Origin: JBBDIK01 sp964640385 | GTDB taxonomy: Bacteria; Actinomycetota; UBA4738; JBBDHU01 | Direction of reading: 5' to 3' | NCBI GenBank assembly: GCA_964640385.1 | Contig: CAZXFL010000010.1 | Coordinates: 1 to 64,000 of the forward strand | Length of the DNA stretch: 64,000 bases | Part shown: one piece after another, positions 25,556 to 34,238 of the stretch | Layout: every line of letters begins with the position of its first letter | How positions within the stretch are numbered: the stretch's first letter is position 1 | The notes under the pieces: model-generated | What the model was told of the DNA's origin: nothing | Databases searched by the model: none | The model's input: only the letters and a program-made list of their open reading frames with translations | Made by a program: the position numbers and the translations under genes

Positions 25556-25959
25556 TCCCCGCCGACGCGCTGGAGCGCTTCGCCCACGCGCGCGTCGGAC
25601 GCCTAGCCACGATGCGCGAGGACGGCGCGCCGCACCTGGTCCCATTCGCGTTCGTCCTGCAGGGCGACGCTCTCTACGCCGCGATCGACGAGCAGACCGC
25701 CCGCGGCCGCAACTCGATGCGCGCGGACAACATCCGGCGCGACCCGCGGGTCTCGGTCCTGGTCGACCACTACGAGGACGACTGGCGCCGAACGTGGTGG
25801 GTCCGGGCCGACGGCCTGGCCCGCGTCGTGGACGAGGGCCAGGACCGGGACCGGGTGATCGCGATCCTCGCCGAGAAGTACACCCAGTACCGCAAGAAAC
25901 CCCCAGGCGGCCCCGCCATCGTCGTCGACGTGAAGCGCTGGAGCTACTGGCCGCGCTAG
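25552..25959 (+). CDS. PPOX-class F420/FMN-dependent oxidoreductase
   Basis: A 135-residue split-barrel flavoprotein starting at a GTG overlapping the upstream stop (GTGA). ALERFAHARVGRLATMREDGAPHLVPFAFV and RDPRVSVLVDHYEDDW are typical of the PPOX-class F420-dependent family found in Actinobacteria. The short length fits. Substrate and the choice of FMN or F420 cannot be read. Confidence 0.8.
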   Translation: MIPADALERFAHARVGRLATMREDGAPHLVPFAFVLQGDALYAAIDEQTARGRNSMRADNIRRDPRVSVLVDHYEDDWRRTWWVRADGLARVVDEGQDRDRVIAILAEKYTQYRKKPPGGPAIVVDVKRWSYWPR

Positions 25960-25996
25960 CGGCCCCTCGCCCGGCGCCCTTCGCCCGGCGCCACCG

Positions 25997-26002
25997 TAGG
26001 AT
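25997..26002 (+). promoter_or_regulatory. -10 box of the rhomboid gene
   Basis: TAGGAT, 7 nt before the ATG at 26010. It overlaps an alternative ATG at 26001 and therefore supports 26010 as a leaderless start. Confidence 0.45.
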
Positions 26003-26009
26003 GGTGGCG

Positions 26010-26918
26010 ATGGCCGACGAAGACCTCCCGCCCTTCCAAGCCCCACCCTTGGAATCGTGCTACCGCCACCCCGACGTCCAGACCGGCGTGCACTGCACCC
26101 GCTGTAGCAAGCCGATCTGCCCCGAGTGCATGGTCCCGGCCCCGGTCGGCTACCAATGTCCGGACTGCGTTGAGGAGGCGCGCAACGAATTCCGGGAGTC
26201 GGGCAGCGGCCCTCAGGAGATCCGTTCGATGTCGGGGACCCCGGTAACCATCGGGCTGCTGGCCGTCATCGGCGGCGTGTTCGTCCTCGATCTGGTGCTG
26301 AACAAGCAACTGTTCCTGTCGGGCGCCGACGTTCCCGCGCTCGTGGCCGGCGGCGAGTACTGGCGCCTCATGACTGCGGTGTTCCTGCACGCCAACGTGA
26401 TGCACCTACTCCTGAACGGCTACGGCCTGTACCTGTTCGGCGGGTTCGTGGAACGTACCTTCGGCCACCTGCAGCTGCTCGCGCTGTTCCTCGCGACCGG
26501 GTTCGTCGCCAGTGCTACCTCCTACACGCTCGCCCCCATGACCGAGGAAGGCCTCCTCACGGCAGCGATCGGCGCGTCCGGAGCCATCTTCGGTCTGTTC
26601 GGGGTGTTCCTCGCCTACAACTACCGGCGGCGCCACACACGGCTCGGTCGCGCGATGCTCCAGCAGATGCTCCCGTGGCTGCTTCTCAACGTTGCACTCT
26701 CGTTCGCTCCAGGCATCGACTGGCGGGCTCACTTCGGAGGCCTCGTGGCCGGGTTCCTCGCCGGATTCGCCGCCGAGGAGCTGGCCGAACGGATGCCGCG
26801 CCGGTCGGCGTTCACGATCGTCTACGTGGCCCTCATCGCGATCGGAGTCGCGGCCGTCGTGTGGAAGACCGGGGGCATCAACCAGACCTTCTCGCTCGCC
26901 GCGAGCGCACTCACCTAG
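26010..26918 (+). CDS. Rhomboid-family intramembrane serine protease with N-terminal zinc finger
   Basis: A 302-residue protein. The N-terminus has a B-box-like zinc finger (about 17-53: CYRHPD, CTRCSKPICPEC, CPDC). The rhomboid domain (about 75-300) has six or seven helices, HANVMHLLLN (HxxxN oxyanion motif), GASGAIFG with nucleophile S190, and HFGGLVAGF with catalytic H241. It should cleave membrane-anchored substrates within the bilayer. The zinc-finger-plus-rhomboid layout is common in Actinobacteria. Confidence 0.9.
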   Translation: MADEDLPPFQAPPLESCYRHPDVQTGVHCTRCSKPICPECMVPAPVGYQCPDCVEEARNEFRESGSGPQEIRSMSGTPVTIGLLAVIGGVFVLDLVLNKQLFLSGADVPALVAGGEYWRLMTAVFLHANVMHLLLNGYGLYLFGGFVERTFGHLQLLALFLATGFVASATSYTLAPMTEEGLLTAAIGASGAIFGLFGVFLAYNYRRRHTRLGRAMLQQMLPWLLLNVALSFAPGIDWRAHFGGLVAGFLAGFAAEELAERMPRRSAFTIVYVALIAIGVAAVVWKTGGINQTFSLAASALT

Positions 26919-26935
26919 TGCGCGTTGCGTGAGCC

Positions 26936-27391
26936 TCAGCCAGGGCGGAACGGCGGAAGTCCATCGCCGTGCGTCGAGATCTCCTGGAACTCGATCCCGA
27001 TCAGCTCGGCGAGCCGCTTCGACACGCGGTTGACCCCGCGGCGATCCCACGATACGACGACGTCCAGAACCTCCCGGTCGCGAGCGCCGACCAGCACGAG
27101 CGTCGGCACCGTCTCGATCCCGTAGGCGACGGACGCCGGGAACGGATCCAGGTCGTGCACCGACGGGAAGGTCAGCCCCCACTCCTGCGAGAACTCCTTG
27201 AGCTTAGGCTCGGGATCCTGGCCTGCGGCGAAGATCCTGCCCGGGTACAGATCCTCGAACCTCGAGTACGCCCGCGCCGCCATCTGACAGACGGGGCAGG
27301 TCACCTTGTAGAAGAGCACGGCCAGGGGAGCTCGCTTGAAGCTCACCCCGCGGATCGCGGGCGCGGGGGTTCCCGGTTGGATCAGCGCCAT
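26936..27391 (-). CDS. TlpA/peroxiredoxin-like thioredoxin-fold protein
   Basis: A 151-residue thioredoxin-fold protein with redox motif CPVC (C32, C35) in LFYKVTCPVCQMAARAY and a cis-proline segment YGIETVPTLVLVG. No signal peptide is visible, so it is probably cytosolic. The ATG is set by a -10 box TAGGCT 7 nt upstream; the longer antisense reading to 27790 is rejected. The stop lies 18 nt after the convergent rhomboid gene. Confidence 0.82.
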   Translation of the reverse strand: MALIQPGTPAPAIRGVSFKRAPLAVLFYKVTCPVCQMAARAYSRFEDLYPGRIFAAGQDPEPKLKEFSQEWGLTFPSVHDLDPFPASVAYGIETVPTLVLVGARDREVLDVVVSWDRRGVNRVSKRLAELIGIEFQEISTHGDGLPPFRPG

Positions 27392-27398
27392 GGGCGCA

Positions 27399-27404
27399 AG
27401 CCTA
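27399..27404 (-). promoter_or_regulatory. -10 box of leaderless thioredoxin-like gene
   Basis: TAGGCT on the minus strand, 7 nt before the ATG at 27391. The divergent gene at 27473 has TAGAAT at 27443-27448 but keeps a GAGGAGGA ribosome site. Confidence 0.45.
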
Positions 27405-27472
27405 CAGCGGACCGCCCGGAGCCCGGTCGCGGCGCGCACCGCTAGAATCGCGGTCTGACCGAGGAGGAACGT

Positions 27473-27838
27473 ATGGCCGACGCAGCACTGTTCATCGGAT
27501 GGGGCGAGACCAAGGGCGGCCGCGAGCGCGAGGCGATCGGGCTCTTCAAGGAGTCGCTGGCGTATATGACCCGGCTCGTCGCCGAGGGACGGGTCGCGTC
27601 CATCGAACCGTTCTTCCTCGAGCCGCACGGCGGCGAGCTGGAAGGCTTCTGGATCCTGCGAGGAGACCTGGACAAGCTCGCGCAGCTGCGGGTGGACGAC
27701 GAGTTCCAGCGGTTCGCGGTACGGGCGCAGGCCGTGGTCAGTTCCTTCGGCGTCGTCGGCGCCACCACCGGCGAGCGGCTGAACCAGCACATGGCCTGGT
27801 TCGCGGAAGCCGCGATGGAGGTCACCTCGGGCGACTGA
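27473..27838 (+). CDS. Small YCII/ferredoxin-like fold protein
   Basis: A 121-residue cytosolic protein with no signal peptide. The pattern ALFIGWGETKGGREREAIGL, LEGFWILRGDLDKLAQLRVD and FQRFAVRAQAVV suggests a small alpha/beta barrel of the YCII/dimeric ferredoxin-like type. No catalytic residue can be named. It has a clear promoter (TAGAAT 27443-27448) and ribosome site GAGGAGGA. Function unknown. Confidence 0.7.
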   Translation: MADAALFIGWGETKGGREREAIGLFKESLAYMTRLVAEGRVASIEPFFLEPHGGELEGFWILRGDLDKLAQLRVDDEFQRFAVRAQAVVSSFGVVGATTGERLNQHMAWFAEAAMEVTSGD

Positions 27839-27841
27839 CGC

Positions 27842-29554
27842 TCAGCCGAAGGGCCCGTCGGACGCGTCGGGACTTGGGCTCGCGCTCCCGCCCTTCGGCT
27901 CCCCCGACAACGTCGTGTCGTGTTCCTTCGCGTAGTCCCGGTACATCTTGGCCGGATGCTTATCGCTGATGCCGAACAGGAACCCGCTCCGTGTACCGAC
28001 GTAGATCCAGCCGTCCCAGATGGCCGGCGTCGACTCTATGCAGCCGCCGAGGTTCAGCTGCCAGAGCTGCTTGGGCTGTTTCTTGGGATCCGACACGTCG
28101 AACGCGGAGAGCTTGCCGCTGCAGTCCCCCACGACGAGCACGCCGTCGACCACGGCCGGCCCACTCCACATCGGCGCGGTGAAGTGCTTCGTCCAGAGCT
28201 TCTTGCCGGTGTCGGCGTCGATGGCCATCAGTTCGCCACTGTTCGACGTGGCGTACAGGACGTCGTCGACGAGCGCCGGCGTCGAGAAGAAGCCAGACTC
28301 GGCTCCGCCCATCTCGCGGATCTTCCACACCACCGGGTTCCCCTTCTTCTTGGGGTCGAGGCGGACGAGCTGCCCCGATCGCTGCGCCTGGTTGTAGGAG
28401 TACTCGGCATCCCCGAGGTGTGAACTTGCGATGAGGTCCCCATCGTCCGCGATCACGATCGATGCGTCGTTCTCGCCGCCCATCCAGTACCGGAACACCC
28501 GCGTCGCGCCCTGGTCCCCGTTGAGGATCTTGGAGATATTGTAGCCCTGCACCAGGCCGCCACCGTTGCCGAAGTAGGCGACCTGCCGCTTGTCGTCATA
28601 GGCAACGGAGTTCTCGATGCTGATGTCCCCGGGGTCCTGGTCCCCCTGCAGGTCGCGCAGGAGCTGCGCGTCCCAGCCCGGCGTCGAGAAGACGATGCGG
28701 GGGTTGACCCGAACCGAGTTGCCGTTGCACTGCTTGTTCAGTTTGACGATGTAGAACCAGGAGTTCTCGCCGCCGACCAGCATGTAGTCGTCGACGATCT
28801 GCGCGGCGCCGTCCCAGTCGTCGTTCCACTCCGGGTTGGGAACGCTGGTCTCCGAGTTCATCGACCAGACCTCGCGCGGCTTCTTGTCATCCAGCGCCAG
28901 GATCCGGAAGTTGTTATCGCGCGAGCCGACGTAGTACAGCGGACACCCGTCCGGGTCGGACGTCGCGGACCCCTTCGCCAGATCGCCGGTCTTGAACGAG
29001 GGACGGGTCTGCTTGCCCGTGTGGCCGTCGAGGAAGTGGTAGTCGTAATCGTAACCGCCCACGCGAACCTCGACCCGGTCGCCGCCGATCGGGATGACGT
29101 TCGGCTGGCCGTTCCACCCGGTTCCGCACCAGGTCGTCGTCTCGCCGAGGTCGGTCGACTTCCCGCACCAGGGACCCTCGCGCCACTTGACCTTCGGCAC
29201 CATCGGCACAGGGCCGACCCCGAAGAAGTTCCGGGTCCAGTTGCCCCGCAGGGTCGTCAGCCCCGGGTACTCGGGGTTGATGGGGCCGGGTCCGACCCAG
29301 GCCGGCAGGGGTTCGTCGATCTTGGTCGCACTCGGCGAAGGCTCGTCCGGCGACGACGTCTGCGACGGGGTGCCGGGCGTCTTCGACGACCGCGGCGCAC
29401 CCGTATCGTCCCCGGAGGACAGGAACGTGATCGCAACGACGGCGACCACACCCACTACGACCGCTGCGATGATCTTGCCGAGCGTGGTGAGCTTCGCTCC
29501 TCCCCCCGAAGCCTTCGACCGCCGGGGTCCGGGGGCCGGCGCCGGGTCACTCAC
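27842..29554 (-). CDS. Membrane-anchored PQQ-like beta-propeller protein
   Basis: A 570-residue protein: a short cytosolic tail, one membrane helix (about 29-49, IIAAVVVGVVAVVAITFLSS), a Ser/Pro/Thr linker, then a long external beta-propeller with PQQ/BamB-type repeats (GELMAIDADTGKKLWTKHF, VVDGVLVVGDCSGKLSAFDV, IWDGWIYVGTRSGFLFGI). PQQ ligands are not evident, so it is likely a structural or binding propeller. The GTG overlaps the pheA stop (GTGA), so it is the last gene of the haem-pheA run. Confidence 0.75.
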   Translation of the reverse strand: MSDPAPAPGPRRSKASGGGAKLTTLGKIIAAVVVGVVAVVAITFLSSGDDTGAPRSSKTPGTPSQTSSPDEPSPSATKIDEPLPAWVGPGPINPEYPGLTTLRGNWTRNFFGVGPVPMVPKVKWREGPWCGKSTDLGETTTWCGTGWNGQPNVIPIGGDRVEVRVGGYDYDYHFLDGHTGKQTRPSFKTGDLAKGSATSDPDGCPLYYVGSRDNNFRILALDDKKPREVWSMNSETSVPNPEWNDDWDGAAQIVDDYMLVGGENSWFYIVKLNKQCNGNSVRVNPRIVFSTPGWDAQLLRDLQGDQDPGDISIENSVAYDDKRQVAYFGNGGGLVQGYNISKILNGDQGATRVFRYWMGGENDASIVIADDGDLIASSHLGDAEYSYNQAQRSGQLVRLDPKKKGNPVVWKIREMGGAESGFFSTPALVDDVLYATSNSGELMAIDADTGKKLWTKHFTAPMWSGPAVVDGVLVVGDCSGKLSAFDVSDPKKQPKQLWQLNLGGCIESTPAIWDGWIYVGTRSGFLFGISDKHPAKMYRDYAKEHDTTLSGEPKGGSASPSPDASDGPFG

Positions 29555-30369
29555 ACGGGTGCCTTCCACGCGGGGTAGCTGCCGAGCACCTTCAGCATCG
29601 ATGTGTGCGGCCGCATCTCCTCGAACACGGCTTCGGCTTCGCCCTGATCGATCGCGAGGTCCATGTAGAACAGGTACTCGAACGCCCTGCCGGGCCGAGG
29701 GCGCGACTCAAGCTTCGTCAGGTTGATGCCGCGTTCGGCATATGGCTGCAGGCAGCTGAAGAGCGAGCCCGGCCGGTCGGCGACGGCGAACACGATCGAG
29801 GTCTTGTTCGGCGGGCCGAGGTCGGCGTCCTGCGTCCCGACGACGGCGAACTTCGTGAAGTTGTCCGACTCCGTCTGGATCTGCTTCGCGAGCACATGCA
29901 GGCCGAGGAGCCCGGCTGCACGCTCGCTGGCGACGGCGCCTTGCCGCGGATCGCCCTCTTCAGCGACCCGCCGGGCGGCACCGGCCGTATCGAACTCCGG
30001 AACCACGTCGACGTCCAGGGCCGCCAGGAACTCGCCGCATTGCGCCAGGGCCTGCGGATGGGAGAAGACGCGCTGGAGCGTGTCCAGGTTCGCCCCCTCC
30101 AGACCGAGGAGCGCGTGGTCGACACGCACGATGACCTCCCCGATGATCCGCACTCCCTTCTCGTCGTGCAGCAGCAGGTCGTAGGTCTCGTTGATCGATC
30201 CGGCCTGGGAGTTCTCCAGGGGCACGACCCCGAACGTGCACTCGTTCCTGTCGACCCGCTCGAAAACCATCCGAACGGTTTCGAAGGGCACCGCTTCCCC
30301 GCCCGGAAACGCCGTCTCGACGGCAACCTCTGAATAGGCGCCCGGCTCACCCTGGTAGGCGATCTTCAT
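29551..30369 (-). CDS. pheA: Prephenate dehydratase
   Basis: A 272-residue enzyme converting prephenate to phenylpyruvate. The catalytic domain (1-180) shows YQGEPGAYSEVA, PLENSQAGSINETYDLL, HPQALAQC and the catalytic Thr in ESDNFTKFAVVG. A C-terminal ACT domain (about 190-270) carries the phenylalanine-binding motifs RPGSLFSCLQPYAERGINLTKLESRP. No chorismate mutase domain. The ATG is supported by a -10 box TACCCT 7 nt upstream, giving a leaderless start. Confidence 0.96.
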   Translation of the reverse strand: MKIAYQGEPGAYSEVAVETAFPGGEAVPFETVRMVFERVDRNECTFGVVPLENSQAGSINETYDLLLHDEKGVRIIGEVIVRVDHALLGLEGANLDTLQRVFSHPQALAQCGEFLAALDVDVVPEFDTAGAARRVAEEGDPRQGAVASERAAGLLGLHVLAKQIQTESDNFTKFAVVGTQDADLGPPNKTSIVFAVADRPGSLFSCLQPYAERGINLTKLESRPRPGRAFEYLFYMDLAIDQGEAEAVFEEMRPHTSMLKVLGSYPAWKAPV

Positions 30370-30376
30370 GGGGTCG

Positions 30377-30382
30377 AGGGTA
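30377..30382 (-). promoter_or_regulatory. -10 box of leaderless pheA
   Basis: TACCCT on the minus strand, 7 nt before the ATG at 30369. It gives pheA a promoter independent of the haem genes upstream. Confidence 0.4.
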
Positions 30383-30398
30383 GCCGACCGGCCCCGGT

Positions 30399-30875
30399 TC
30401 AGCGGGAGGCGGGCTCGGACGGGGAGAAGAACGCGCGGAAGCGTTCCGCCACCTCGGGTCCGGCCAGGGTCGCAGCCGCGGCGGCAGCCGGACCCGGATC
30501 GACCCCGAGCGTCTCGGCGGTATCGCGCAACGTCTCCAGCACGACTTCTGCGACCCGTTCGTCGTCGATGCCGCGGAACCCCTCGAGCGCCTGCGCGATC
30601 ATGCCGGTCAGGAACAACTCTTCCGAACGTTCGGCCACCGCGAGACCGCACATCCGCATCGAGAAGACCGACAGGGCCTGCAGCTGTTCCGCTTCGAACC
30701 ATGTCCGAAGGATCTGCTCGCGTTCCCCGAGGGTGAGTTCCGCCAGCAGCCCTACGATCTCACCGATGGACTCATCGACGGGAGACGGAACGGGCGAGTC
30801 GGCGTACGCGGCGAGTACCTCGCCGCCGAGCGCGTCGATCGCCCGTGAGATCCGGGCGCGCTGCTCCTCGCTCAC
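30399..30875 (-). CDS. Unknown helical protein at the end of the haem operon
   Basis: A 158-residue, mostly helical, acidic protein (GTG start). No signal or membrane segment and no family I recognise. It contains single Cys (RMCGLAVAERSEEL) and an Ala-rich segment near 130. It starts 13 nt after hemB on the same strand, so it is probably co-transcribed with the haem genes. A role in haem synthesis is contextual only. Confidence 0.6.
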   Translation of the reverse strand: MSEEQRARISRAIDALGGEVLAAYADSPVPSPVDESIGEIVGLLAELTLGEREQILRTWFEAEQLQALSVFSMRMCGLAVAERSEELFLTGMIAQALEGFRGIDDERVAEVVLETLRDTAETLGVDPGPAAAAAATLAGPEVAERFRAFFSPSEPASR

Positions 30876-30888
30876 GCGGACGGCGCCA

Positions 30889-31875
30889 CTACGCGCCCTC
30901 GGTGAGCCAATCGGCGGCGTCCTTCGCGTGATACGTCAGGATCAGGTCCGCACCCGCGCGCCGGATCGACGTCAGCGTCTCAATCACCACCTGCCGGCGA
31001 TCGAGCCAACCGTTCTCGGCCGCAGCCTCCAGCATCGCGTACTCGCCCGATACCTGGTACGCGGCCATCGGGTACCCCGTCGCGTCGCGGGCCACGCGGA
31101 TCACGTCGAGGTAGGGCAGCGCCGGCTTGATCATGACGATGTCGGCACCCTCCTCGATGTCGGCTTGCACCTCGCGGACCGCCTCGTCCAGGTTCGCGGG
31201 ATCCATCTGGTATCGGGTGCGATCCCCGAACGCAGGCGCGCATTCCGCCGCATCGCGGAACGGTCCGTAGAAGGCGCTCGCGAACTTGGCGGCGTACGCG
31301 AGGATCGCGGCGTCCTGATGCCCCGCGGCATCGAGCGCATCGCGGATCGCGGCGACCTGCCCGTCCATCATGCCGCTCGGCGCAACGATATGCGCGCCGG
31401 CGTCGGCCTGCGCGACGGCGATCTTGCGATAGATCTCGAGCGTCCGGTCATTGTCGACCTCGTCGCGATCGTTCAGGACACCGCAGTGGCCGTGGTCGGT
31501 GTACTCATCCAGACACAGGTCCGAGATGACGACCAGGTCCTCACCGAACTCGGCCCGCAACATCCGAAGCGCCTCCTGCGCGATGCCGCCAGGATCGTGC
31601 GAGGCGGACCCTTCGGGGTCCTTCGTCGCAGGCACACCGAAAAGGATCAGCGCCGGGACGCCCTTGCTGGCGATCTCGACCGCTTCCTTCCGCAGCGACT
31701 CCAGCGTGTGCTGGAACTGGCGCGGCATGGAGGTGATCGGCGCCGGCTCGGAGATGCCCTCCTTGACGAACAGCGGCGCGACGAGATCGCGGACCGACAG
31801 GTCGGTCTCGCGGATCAAGCCGCGGAGCGCGGGCGTTCGCCGCAGGCGCCGCGGTCGTTGCTCGGGGAAGGTCAT
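30889..31875 (-). CDS. hemB: Delta-aminolevulinic acid dehydratase
   Basis: A 328-residue porphobilinogen synthase joining two 5-aminolevulinate molecules. The Schiff-base lysines are K197 (AYAAKFASAFYGPFR) and K250 (DIVMIKPALPYLD). The region DLCLDEYTDHGHCGVL has two cysteines (C121, C131), where zinc enzymes carry three and Mg-type enzymes replace them with Asp/Ala, so metal use is uncertain. It overlaps hemD by 4 nt. Confidence 0.96.
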   Translation of the reverse strand: MTFPEQRPRRLRRTPALRGLIRETDLSVRDLVAPLFVKEGISEPAPITSMPRQFQHTLESLRKEAVEIASKGVPALILFGVPATKDPEGSASHDPGGIAQEALRMLRAEFGEDLVVISDLCLDEYTDHGHCGVLNDRDEVDNDRTLEIYRKIAVAQADAGAHIVAPSGMMDGQVAAIRDALDAAGHQDAAILAYAAKFASAFYGPFRDAAECAPAFGDRTRYQMDPANLDEAVREVQADIEEGADIVMIKPALPYLDVIRVARDATGYPMAAYQVSGEYAMLEAAAENGWLDRRQVVIETLTSIRRAGADLILTYHAKDAADWLTEGA

Positions 31876-32627
31876 GGGAAGAGTCCCTTCAGGGCTTCGA
31901 CGAGTCCCTCGATGGTATGCGGTTCGGCGACGGCGTCAACCTGCAGGCCCGCCAGGCCGGCCGCCTCCGCGGTGACGGGACCGATACAGGCGACCTTTGC
32001 TTCGTTCGGAACCGCCTCGGCCCCGCCGGCCATGCGCACGAACCCGCGCACGGTCGAAGCGCTCGTAAAGGCCAGCGCATCGACCCAGCCGTGCGAAAGC
32101 GCCAGCCGCGCTTCGTCCGGCAGGGCGGCTGGGTGTACGGTCCGGTAGGCGGTCACGCGGATCGGCATCCAGCCCCTCGAAGCAAGGCCCTCCTCCAAGT
32201 CCGGCGGAGCGATATCCGCGCGCGGGAGCAGGACTTTGCCTTCGCCCTTCGGGAACGTCGCCGCCAGCTCCTTCGATGTGAACTCGATCGGCATGAAGTC
32301 CGCGCGGAACCCGAGCACCTCCAGCGCGGCGACCGTCGACGGGCCGACCGCGCCGATCTTCGCCGGGAGCGGAGCCTGCACCCCGTGGGCCTTCATCCGC
32401 TCGCCGAATGCGTTCACCGCGCGCGGCGTCGCGAACACGATCCACGCGAACTCGTCGCCGACCGCGCGCAGCAGCACATCGTCGAGCGGCGCGACGTCCT
32501 CCGGCGGCTCGAACGCGATGGTCGGAGCCGCGATGGGCTGCGCGCCGGCGAGCTCGAGCAGGTCGGCGAGCGACCCGGCGTCCTGCTCGGCGCGCGTGAC
32601 GAGGATGCGCTTGCCCTCCAGACTCAC
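31872..32627 (-). CDS. hemD: Uroporphyrinogen-III synthase
   Basis: A 251-residue protein that closes and inverts ring D of hydroxymethylbilane. The family is poorly conserved, but KRILVTRAEQDAGSLADLL, FAWIVFATPRAVNAF, VRVTAYRT-like and ALAFTSASTVRGFVRM are typical, and the gene lies between hemC and hemB with 4-nt overlaps on both sides. Confidence 0.93.
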   Translation of the reverse strand: MSLEGKRILVTRAEQDAGSLADLLELAGAQPIAAPTIAFEPPEDVAPLDDVLLRAVGDEFAWIVFATPRAVNAFGERMKAHGVQAPLPAKIGAVGPSTVAALEVLGFRADFMPIEFTSKELAATFPKGEGKVLLPRADIAPPDLEEGLASRGWMPIRVTAYRTVHPAALPDEARLALSHGWVDALAFTSASTVRGFVRMAGGAEAVPNEAKVACIGPVTAEAAGLAGLQVDAVAEPHTIEGLVEALKGLFP

Positions 32628-33595
32628 GACAAACGCTCCAAGATCTCGCCCGCGCCGGCGGCCAGCAGCGCCTCGGCCGCGGCGACGCCGGCGTGCGAGG
32701 GATGCTCCTCGGTGACCTCGACCGACAGCGGCTCACCGCTACCGGGGTCCGGATCGAAGACGGTCGCCACCAGGTCGATCACGCGTGGCAGATGATCCAT
32801 CACATCCGGGAATGCCTCGCCCGGGAACGCGCGGGGGTTGCGCCGGATCGTCGCGAACGCCCCGAGCGGAAGCGAGCATCCGCCGCCCAGCTCGTGCATC
32901 AACCGGCGCTCCGCGAAGTAGGCATCGCGCGAGTCCTCGTGGTCGAGTTGGGCGACAAGCGGCCGGGCGCGGCCACGTTCGCGGGTCTGCACGGCGAGGG
33001 CCCCTTGCCCGGGCGCGGGCACCATCTCCCGCACCGTGAACGTCGTGACGTGTTGCGGCGTGGTGCCGAGTCGCTCCAGCCCCGCGGCGGCCAGGACCAC
33101 CCCGTCGACCTCGCCCTCGTCCAGCTTGCGCAGACGGGTGTCGACGTTACCGCGGATGTCGACGACGTTGACGTCCGGACGCCACCTGGCGAGTTGCCCG
33201 CGCCGCCGGATGCTCGAGGTCCCGACCGTCGCCCCGTCGGGGAGCGACGGCTCCCGCGTCACCAGCACGTCGAACGGTGACGCGCGTTCGGGAACGGCAG
33301 CGACCACGACCCCGCGGGGGTCCGCGGAGGGAAGATCCTTGGCCGAGTGCACCGCGAGATCGACCTCGTCCTCCTGCAGCGCGCGCACGATCTCGACGAC
33401 GAACGACTCCTTCAGACCGCCGGGCGCGTCCGCCGCCACGCCGCGGTCCCCCGACGTCGTCATCGGAACGAGTTCGCTCTCGACGCCGACCGCTACGAGC
33501 AGATCGGCGACCTGGGTCGCCTGTGCAAGGGCGAGCGCCGAACGGCGGGTCCCGATCCGGAGCGGTCCGCTAGAAGACGTCGGCGACCGCCTCAG
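32624..33595 (-). CDS. hemC: Hydroxymethylbilane synthase, probable CTG start
   Basis: The enzyme polymerises four porphobilinogens on a dipyrromethane cofactor attached to a Cys (HELGGGCSLPLGAFA, C240 with this start). The conserved N-terminal LRIGTRRSALALAQATQVAD must be translated, but from the in-frame stop at 617-619 of 33 kb (33617-33619) to that motif there is no ATG, GTG or TTG. The only NTG is CTG at 33593-33595, preceded 4 nt upstream by AAGGAG (33600-33605), giving 323 residues. The first ATG (33463) would delete about 30 conserved residues. With the CTG start it overlaps hemQ by 26 nt. A sequencing error is an alternative. Confidence 0.85.
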   Translation of the reverse strand: MRRSPTSSSGPLRIGTRRSALALAQATQVADLLVAVGVESELVPMTTSGDRGVAADAPGGLKESFVVEIVRALQEDEVDLAVHSAKDLPSADPRGVVVAAVPERASPFDVLVTREPSLPDGATVGTSSIRRRGQLARWRPDVNVVDIRGNVDTRLRKLDEGEVDGVVLAAAGLERLGTTPQHVTTFTVREMVPAPGQGALAVQTRERGRARPLVAQLDHEDSRDAYFAERRLMHELGGGCSLPLGAFATIRRNPRAFPGEAFPDVMDHLPRVIDLVATVFDPDPGSGEPLSVEVTEEHPSHAGVAAAEALLAAGAGEILERLS

Positions 33596-34238
33596 CCAGC
33601 TCCTTGCGGATCCCCGTCACGAACGGGATCTCCTCCTTCGTGAATCGCCGCGCCGTAGAATCGCGCAGCCGCCGGATGCAGTCCACGATCTGCGTCAGAT
33701 CGTCGGCCTCGAAGGCGAGGATCCACTCCCAGTCACCCAGGCCGAAGTTGCTGGTCGTGTTCGCGAGCACCTCGGGGAACTCGCGGCCCATGACGCCGTG
33801 CTCGCGCAGCAGTTCCGCCCGCTCGTCGCCGGGTAGCAGATACCACTCGGGCGTGCGCACGAACGGGTACACGTTCAGGTAGCGCTTCGGCGGCGTCCCC
33901 TTGATGAACGCCGGCACATGATCCTTCGCGACCTCGGGTGGCCGGTGCACCCCCATGAACGCCCATGTCTGGTCCAGCGCCTGGCCAAGGAGCGTCCGCC
34001 GGAACGCGACCAGCAGGTCCTGGATGTCCTCTGGGGCGTTCGCGACCCACCACATCATCAGGTCGGCATCCGCCCGGAATCCGACGGTCGAGTAGGTGCC
34101 GCGGATGCGAACCCGGTCCTCCCACTCCTTGAAGAGCAGCTCGGACTCGTGCGCGACCTCGCGCGCTTCGTCCGGCTCGATCACCCCGATGGCGTTCGCG
34201 AACACCGGGTAGTAGGCGTAGGTGACGTCCTCGCTCAT
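33570..34238 (-). CDS. hemQ: Coproheme decarboxylase (chlorite dismutase-like HemQ)
   Basis: A 222-residue chlorite-dismutase-family protein. In Gram-positive bacteria this enzyme decarboxylates coproheme III to haem b as the last step of the coproporphyrin-dependent pathway. YLNVYPFVRTPEWYLLPGDE holds the catalytic tyrosine of the family (Y124 here), and the downstream LREHGVMGREFPEV, DWEWILAFEADD and FVTGIRKEL segments are typical. The distal Arg of true chlorite dismutases is not evident, consistent with a haem synthesis role. It overlaps hemH by 4 nt. Confidence 0.93.
   Translation of the reverse strand: MSEDVTYAYYPVFANAIGVIEPDEAREVAHESELLFKEWEDRVRIRGTYSTVGFRADADLMMWWVANAPEDIQDLLVAFRRTLLGQALDQTWAFMGVHRPPEVAKDHVPAFIKGTPPKRYLNVYPFVRTPEWYLLPGDERAELLREHGVMGREFPEVLANTTSNFGLGDWEWILAFEADDLTQIVDCIRRLRDSTARRFTKEEIPFVTGIRKELAEAVADVF

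Noticed and set aside
27842..29554. The PQQ-like propeller as the missing MauB heavy chain
   Set aside because: MauB is also a beta-propeller, but this gene is 7 kb away on the other strand, coupled to pheA, with a membrane anchor MauB does not have.
33461..33463. ATG at 33463 as the hemC start
   Set aside because: It would remove the conserved N-terminal LRIGTRRSALALAQATQVAD needed by the enzyme.
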